Assembly (NCBI GenBank): GCA_002102555.1
Contig: MCFL01000207.1
Location: 1-42,211, forward strand
Length of the DNA: 42,211 nt
Direction of reading: 5' to 3'
Source: Catenaria anguillulae PL171
Taxonomy: Eukaryota > Blastocladiomycota > Blastocladiomycetes > Blastocladiales > Catenariaceae
Shown: one piece after another, positions 37,767 to 42,211 of the stretch
How positions within the stretch are numbered: the first letter of the stretch is position 1
Layout: each line of letters opens with the position of its first letter
Position numbers and translations under genes: made by a program
The notes under the pieces: generated by a model
What the model was told of the DNA's origin: nothing
Database searches by the model: none
The model's input: the letters and a program-made list of their open reading frames with translations, nothing else

Positions 37767-39761
37767 TTAAAAATCCCTCCTGCGCAACACCTTTTGCTTA
37801 TCCTCCTTTGCAATCACCCTCTCTGCCTCATCCTCTTCCACCACCTTGTCTGCCAACACCTGCTCGGGCTGCGTTGCCTTGTATGCGGGCGTGATCCAGT
37901 ACGGATCCTTTGCCGCAACTTCTGCATACTTGAGGATGGCCTCCCTCGGATCCACATCGCGGTCCATGGGCGGCTTGCTGTGTGTATCCGACTGCGCGAA
38001 AAAGATGGCCCCGCCGCCCTCGGACTGGGCCGCCAACTTGCCGCGCTCGGCCACGCGCTTGGCTGGCACAACGTCGCCACGAATGGCTGCCAATTGCCGC
38101 TTGGAAATCTTGCCGCCGTGCACTTGAACCAGGGCATTGCCCTTTTTGCCCTTGCCTTTGGCCATGCGCTGCGCGGCAATCTCGAGCTCTGCCCCTGCGC
38201 GCTCCAACAGGACTTGCTCGAGCTCTTCGTCGACCCATTGTGTCTTGCGCTTGGATGCGCCCGCTCGTCCGACACATAGCTTGACGCCCTTGTCACTATG
38301 CTCGTCGCTGTACAGCACCACACATGCGCCCGAGGCAGTGGCGGCCACAACTTGGTTGGTGCGCGAGCACCAGTGGACACGTCCAACGCCGCCAAAGTGC
38401 GGGTCGAGGTCAACATGCGTCATGGGCGCAAGCGTGCGTGCGTCGAGAACGAGCAGGCGGCCTGGCGCCGTACGCGGATCGGCTGAGGGGGAGGCGAGAT
38501 GCAGGCCGCCAACGAGAACAAGTGTGTCCGAGGGGGACTGGCCTAAGTTGCCTTGCATGTGTGCGTGCAAGGGTAACCCTTGTGACGTGGCTGCAGGCGA
38601 TGCGAGTTTGGGCATGAGTTTGTCGGCAGGCACCGACCCCGACCCCGACCCCGACCCGGACGGCGGCGGCGGCGGCGCCAAGTGCCACCTCGCCACGGAC
38701 CCATCCTCGTACCGTGCAAACAAGACGCGCGGATCGCCCGAAAACTCGACCGCCACCACGGCCCCGGAGCCACTCGCACCAATGTCGCACGCGGGCACGC
38801 TGTACGACGGTCCCGCAGCCTTCCATACCCGAATGGACCCATCCGCAGCGCCCGCCGCAATCCAAGCCCCGTTGCGCGCATAAGCAACACATGTGACGCC
38901 CACCCTGGAAGCTTGCCGGTAAACAATGACGGCACTGGATTTCCTGGGTTTGGTCACATCCCAAATACGAATCGTCCCATCGCTACTGCCCGTCATGCAT
39001 TTGCCCTTGACAAGTGGATCCCACGCAACACCCGTGACGCCTGCCGTATGGCCCTCGGTGCGGCGCAAATCGCGAATGTACATGTCTCCCTTTGCCAACT
39101 CGCACATTTTCAAGCCATCACGCGAATACACAATTGGTTGGCACCCACCGCTCGTGGCAACAAGCAATGAGTCGCCCGAGGGCGACCACGCAACGTCCAC
39201 GATGGGCTGGGCGGCCGCGTCCGAGCCCGATTTCGGGTCCAGGGATTTGAATGGGTGCGGGGCGTGTGGCGACAAGCCTGCAAAGTCAAACAGGCGCAGG
39301 GACGAATCGGCCGAGCCCGTGGCGAGGCGTGTGCCAGAGGGGTCGCAGCTCAGCGAGAGTAAGGGTTTGGAGGAGGTCGGGAGAGGGAAGGTGTGGGTGA
39401 GTGGGAGGGTGGACAGGTCGTCCGAGGGCTGGTCCGAGTCCGAGTCCGAGCCTGAATCTGATTCCGATTCCGATCGTGCGTGTGCTTGTGCGTCCGTGTC
39501 CATGTCCATGTGCATGCTGTCGGAGGGTGGGTGTGCGGTGTGGTCGGCGGGAGGGGGAGGGGGCAATGGCATGGGGCCAAGCTCGGGAGAAGAGTGAGGC
39601 GACTCCTTTTGGTTTGGATTGGTTGGCGGAGTGCGAGCAGAGGCAGAAGAAAGGCCAAAGCCCTTTGGCAGCATCATGGCCTTGAGCTGATCCCACTCGG
39701 ACGGAGCAGCCTTTGTTGGCTTTTGCTTGGCTTTAGCGGTCGGTTTCGATTTCGAGTACAT
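37767..39761 (-). CDS. WDR70-like WD40-repeat protein
   Basis: Protein of 664 residues from the ATG at 39761. After a Lys/Pro-rich N-terminus with EWDQLKAMMLPKGFG and an acidic Ser/Asp repeat, the WD40 repeats begin (LSLSCDPSGTRLATGSADSS / LRLFDFAGL). The segment MCELAKGDMYIRDLRRTEGH followed by VTGVAWDPLVKGKCMTGSSD and TIRIWDVTKPRKSSAV is characteristic of WDR70 and its fungal orthologues. The end REAILKYAEVAAKDPYWITP / AYKATQPEQVL also matches the family's conserved tail. Human WDR70 works with the CRL4 ubiquitin ligase in histone H2B ubiquitination and DNA repair. An insert encoding Pro then a Gly-Ser repeat (about 38636-38670) lies in a variable loop. Single exon. Confidence 0.85.
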   Translation of the reverse strand: MYSKSKPTAKAKQKPTKAAPSEWDQLKAMMLPKGFGLSSASARTPPTNPNQKESPHSSPELGPMPLPPPPPADHTAHPPSDSMHMDMDTDAQAHARSESESDSGSDSDSDQPSDDLSTLPLTHTFPLPTSSKPLLSLSCDPSGTRLATGSADSSLRLFDFAGLSPHAPHPFKSLDPKSGSDAAAQPIVDVAWSPSGDSLLVATSGGCQPIVYSRDGLKMCELAKGDMYIRDLRRTEGHTAGVTGVAWDPLVKGKCMTGSSDGTIRIWDVTKPRKSSAVIVYRQASRVGVTCVAYARNGAWIAAGAADGSIRVWKAAGPSYSVPACDIGASGSGAVVAVEFSGDPRVLFARYEDGSVARWHLAPPPPPSGSGSGSGSVPADKLMPKLASPAATSQGLPLHAHMQGNLGQSPSDTLVLVGGLHLASPSADPRTAPGRLLVLDARTLAPMTHVDLDPHFGGVGRVHWCSRTNQVVAATASGACVVLYSDEHSDKGVKLCVGRAGASKRKTQWVDEELEQVLLERAGAELEIAAQRMAKGKGKKGNALVQVHGGKISKRQLAAIRGDVVPAKRVAERGKLAAQSEGGGAIFFAQSDTHSKPPMDRDVDPREAILKYAEVAAKDPYWITPAYKATQPEQVLADKVVEEDEAERVIAKEDKQKVLRRRDF
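38636..38677. repeat. Short tandem repeat (CCCCGA)n then (CGG)n
   Basis: The plus strand shows four to five units of GACCCC followed by about five CGG/CGC units. On the coding strand it encodes a Pro run and a Gly-Ser repeat inside the WDR70-like protein. Likely length-polymorphic. Confidence 0.75.
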
Positions 39762-40247
39762 TGTGAAGTTTGCGGGAATTGCGTCGAGTGTCTTTCCTGG
39801 TCTTACTTATATGTTTCGTAACACAATGCGAGTTGAATCATCGGTTCGGTTCCGTCTTCCGTTCAAAGGTAGAGAGCTTCCAGAGGTCTTCCAGTGTTCT
39901 TCTAGAAGACCCAGCCGAAGAGGATTGCTGACTCACTGCGCCACGCAACTCCGCCGCCAACCTCTGAAAACCGCTTGAAAACAGTGCATGCGCTGATGGT
40001 GATGGATGTCGGTGCCAATCCAATTGATGTTAACGCATGGACTGCTTAACATGTCATACATACCTTGAGCAGGACTTGCAATGCAATTGGTAACCCTGAC
40101 ACACATGCACAAGCACACAATCATGTTACACACACACACACTCGAGCTCACGAATGGACAATGGACCCAAGCAAACCACCTGCAATGTTCATCACCATGC
40201 CTGGCCAGCACGGCCCCTCCCACAGCAGCCGCATAGCGCTTCCCAAG
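39762..40247. promoter_or_regulatory. Divergent promoter region
   Basis: This 486-nt interval separates the WDR70-like gene (minus) from the single-span protein gene (plus). It includes a CA dinucleotide run near 40131-40141. An in-frame ATG at 40065 is possible but its product has no recognisable feature before 40248. Confidence 0.35.
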
Positions 40248-41292
40248 ATGCACCCCATAGCCGCCACTCCCCGCTCACACTCACACGTTGCGCTTGCCTT
40301 CCTCATTGTCTGTACTACGGCGGCTAGCCTGCTCCCATGTACCGCTGCCCAATCCACACCCACATCCACTTCCGACCCCATTCCAATATCCACCCCAACA
40401 CCAACACCACCCGCCCCCACTTCATCTCTTTTATCCACAACTGCCACTGCCGCTGCCCACTCCTACTCCCACTTCCACCACCACCTCAACATCTCCCTCC
40501 TCCCCGCAAGCCCCCTCGCCGTCCTCGTCCTCGCCCCAAGTCAACTACGGCAACCTCATCGTCCTGACGGTCGTGCTGCTCATCTACCTGGGCGTCTACT
40601 GCTCCAAACCACTGTTTCGCGTGTGGCTCAAACTCGCTCGCGCCGTCACGTCGGCGGGCACGGTGCGCACAACCCAGCGCGAGCTCGCATTGCAAGCCGC
40701 CAGCCCACGCATGCTCGACCCAATTCGGCATGGTGGCGGTGGCCGAAGAGCAGGTGTCGATGACCAAGGCCGCATCATGGTTGTGCGCGATCCAGAGTTG
40801 GGCGTGGTGGTGGTGGAAGGTGGGGAAACTTTGCCGCGGTATGCCAGTTTGGGTGGTGGATTGGCGGCTGCGGCTGCGGCTGCTGATGGCGATGCTGGCG
40901 CGGCGGCACCCATGCCGGTGGTGCAACGAGTAACAGCAGACGAAGAGGTCGACTTGGACACGCTCCAAGGCCAAGGCGTGACGCCGCCGCCGTCGTGGGC
41001 AGAGCACGCAGAGCATGCGCGCGGACCCGTGCCGGCGTCCAGTGTTGCCATGAGTGTGGCCGATTCCGCGTCGCCTGCCAGTGTCACGGCGCCATTGACG
41101 GGCATTTCAGATCCAGTGTCGGAGACTCGGTCCTTGGCGGACGACCAGGAGGAGCAACTCAGGCACGTCGAGGTCCCAAGTGGGCAAAGTGTGCCATCCG
41201 TTGTCGTGGAACCGTCGGGCAATGAGGTCGCTGACCAGGCCGACGAGATTGCTGGCCAAAGCTCGTCATCATTGCCGTCATCTGGACCATGA
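40248..41292 (+). CDS. Single-span membrane protein with signal peptide (gene model tentative)
   Basis: The ATG at 40248 begins a signal-peptide-like sequence (SHSHVALAFLIVCTTAASLL). The coding frame downstream, from about 40511, is shifted by one base and encodes one strong membrane span (YGNLIVLTVVLLIYLGVYC), a basic juxtamembrane segment (KPLFRVWLKLARAV), an Ala-rich stretch and an acidic Ser-rich tail ending at 41292. An intron at 40339-40510 (172 nt, donor GTACCG, acceptor GCAAG) would join the two in phase and give 290 residues, but it is longer than others here and its acceptor is weak. A Pro/Thr/Ser-rich extracellular stretch read in one of the frames is the alternative. This looks like a type I surface protein such as a wall sensor. 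No family is recognised. Confidence 0.5.
40341..40507 (+). repeat. G-poor CA/CT low-complexity tract
   Basis: For about 165 nt the plus strand has only a handful of G residues and is made of CCA, CAC, ACC and TCC units. All three forward frames encode Pro, Thr, Ser and His. It spans the frame change in the overlapping gene. Confidence 0.7.
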
Positions 41293-41469
41293 TTGTGGTC
41301 CTTTTGTATAAGGATTTAGATTGTCCATTCATAGAGCTGGGTTCACTTGTGTTCTTTGTAATGTATTTGCTGTCCCTCCACGGAGAACATGCAGCTTGTC
41401 TTCGGCTCAATCCCGTACTGTATATGGATACTGGGGGAATCAATGCTCATGTATGTAAACTGAGAGAAA

Positions 41470-41475
41470 AATAAA
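41470..41475 (+). terminator. Possible polyadenylation signal AATAAA
   Basis: AATAAA occurs 178 nt after the stop codon of the 40248-41292 gene, in an A-rich 3' flank. Confidence 0.4.
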
Positions 41476-41566
41476 CAACGACAAGAAAAAAACGGCTGGG
41501 AAGAGGGATAACGAGAAGAGCGGAAAGAGAGAAAGACAATGTGCACCAAAACACAAGCAGCGAAAC

Positions 41567-41584
41567 AAAAAAAAAAAAAAAAAA
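41567..41584 (+). repeat. Poly(A) tract of 18 nt
   Basis: Eighteen consecutive A residues between two convergent genes, with no visible target-site duplication. Confidence 0.8.
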
Positions 41585-41702
41585 TGACAGTATACAAGTA
41601 CTCACACCAAAATACTAAAGCTAACCAACAAAGCCCCGTCTGACCTCCATCACCACTTGGCCAGTGTGCAGGGTCCGACATACGGGACCCCGTGTGCGCC
41701 GC

Positions 41703-42211
41703 TTACTCTGCCAACGACGACTCGAAAACGACGGTAGCCCGGCGGTCCGCAGCCCCACTGGCCGTTGCTGTTGCCGATGCCGCAGTCGCCCCAGCGCCCT
41801 CGCATGCGACGCTGCCGCTGCCCGGCTGCATCCTCCTGCCCACCTTTTCCAACACATGCAACAAGCCCTGGCGACTGCGTGCCAAGTTCTCGGCAAACCT
41901 GCCCACGCCAAACTTTTCCAGCTTGGCCGTCAACCCCCAACCCAACCCACTCGACACCCTGGCTGTCGTGACCACGCGCGTGACCCCCTCCTTGGAAGGA
42001 TGCGGCACAATTTCTTGCGTCTCTTCAATCAACAAGAACCGGCGATGGTCCATGTTGCGTGTGCGCGTCAGCATGCGCCGCCCCACTGGGTCCACGGTCG
42101 AGTCTTCCAGAATGTAAGACACGGGATTCGCCTTGAAGAGCGATTTGGCCCAGCTGGGCACCGACCCGGATTCACGTGCACGCGAATCGTTGACAGCAGG
42201 CCAGTGGTTGG
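41703..42211 (-). CDS. PRELI/MSF1-domain protein, N-terminus outside window
   Basis: The minus-strand frame is open to the right edge, so only the C-terminal about 169 residues are seen. The segment VPSWAKSLFKANPVSYILED, followed by STVDPVGRRMLTRTRNMDHR, then LIEETQEIV, is the signature of the PRELI/MSF1 family (yeast Ups1-3, human PRELID, SLMO): the P-x-W, the lipid-pocket E-x-S-x-V-D-P and the T-x-T-R-N motifs. These proteins, in complex with Mdm35/TRIAP1, move phosphatidic acid or phosphatidylserine between mitochondrial membranes. A helical segment (GLTAKLEKFGVGRFAENLAR) matches the family's C-terminal helix; an Ala/Gly-rich tail follows. Which paralogue it is cannot be told without the N-terminus. 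Confidence 0.88.
   Translation of the reverse strand, partial: NHWPAVNDSRARESGSVPSWAKSLFKANPVSYILEDSTVDPVGRRMLTRTRNMDHRRFLLIEETQEIVPHPSKEGVTRVVTTARVSSGLGWGLTAKLEKFGVGRFAENLARSRQGLLHVLEKVGRRMQPGSGSVACEGAGATAASATATASGAADRRATVVFESSLAE

Overview
The window reads as nuclear DNA of a compact-genome eukaryote, most likely an early-diverging zoosporic fungus (Blastocladiomycota- or chytrid-like). The evidence is short introns of mostly 66-87 nt, closely packed protein genes on both strands, eukaryotic housekeeping proteins (PER1/PGAP3, a WDR70-type WD40 protein, a PRELI/MSF1 protein, a MESH1-type HD hydrolase), and multi-membrane receptors carrying bacterial-type periplasmic-binding domains. The lineage is inferred from gene content only; no rRNA or other marker gene is present.

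Layout. At 136-4570 lie three related seven-membrane-span (7TM) receptor-like genes; two sit in tandem on the minus strand and share a 292-nt tract of about 97% identity that looks like gene conversion. At 4660-8276 is a four-exon gene for a chimeric receptor: signal peptide, OpuAC-type glycine-betaine-binding domain, Cys-rich stalk, about nine membrane spans and a Ser-rich tail. At 8732-10918 is a low-complexity protein with a C-terminal membrane hairpin. At 11739-14746 lie an unassigned ORF and an intron-containing gene with a TnpB/Fanzor-like RuvC-I motif. At 15137-19277 are an F-box-like protein, a TPMT-family methyltransferase with a mitochondrial-type leader, and a MESH1-like hydrolase. 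From 19278 to 23215 I see no convincing gene; the last 1.5 kb of this is strongly pyrimidine-rich and may be the leader of the two-zinc-finger, Pro/Gln-rich protein at 23216-25726. PER1/PGAP3 (25969-27168) is divergent from a six-exon gene (27704-32415) for a 1445-residue receptor with two type-1 periplasmic-binding domains and about nine membrane spans. Then come a four-span membrane protein, a second 7TM pair (33635-36306) whose first member has one in-frame stop, a Brp/Blh-type beta-carotene 15,15'-dioxygenase (36371-37528), the WDR70-like protein, a single-span membrane protein, and a PRELI-domain gene running off the right edge.

Taken together, the window is rich in sensory genes: five 7TM loci, two large receptors with prokaryote-type ligand-binding domains, and an enzyme predicted to make retinal. 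This suggests, but does not prove, a role in zoospore chemo- and photo-sensing. The splice sites are also unusual: nearly every intron inferred here has C at position +4 of the donor (GTACGT or GTGCGT), rather than the usual GTAAGT/GTATGT.
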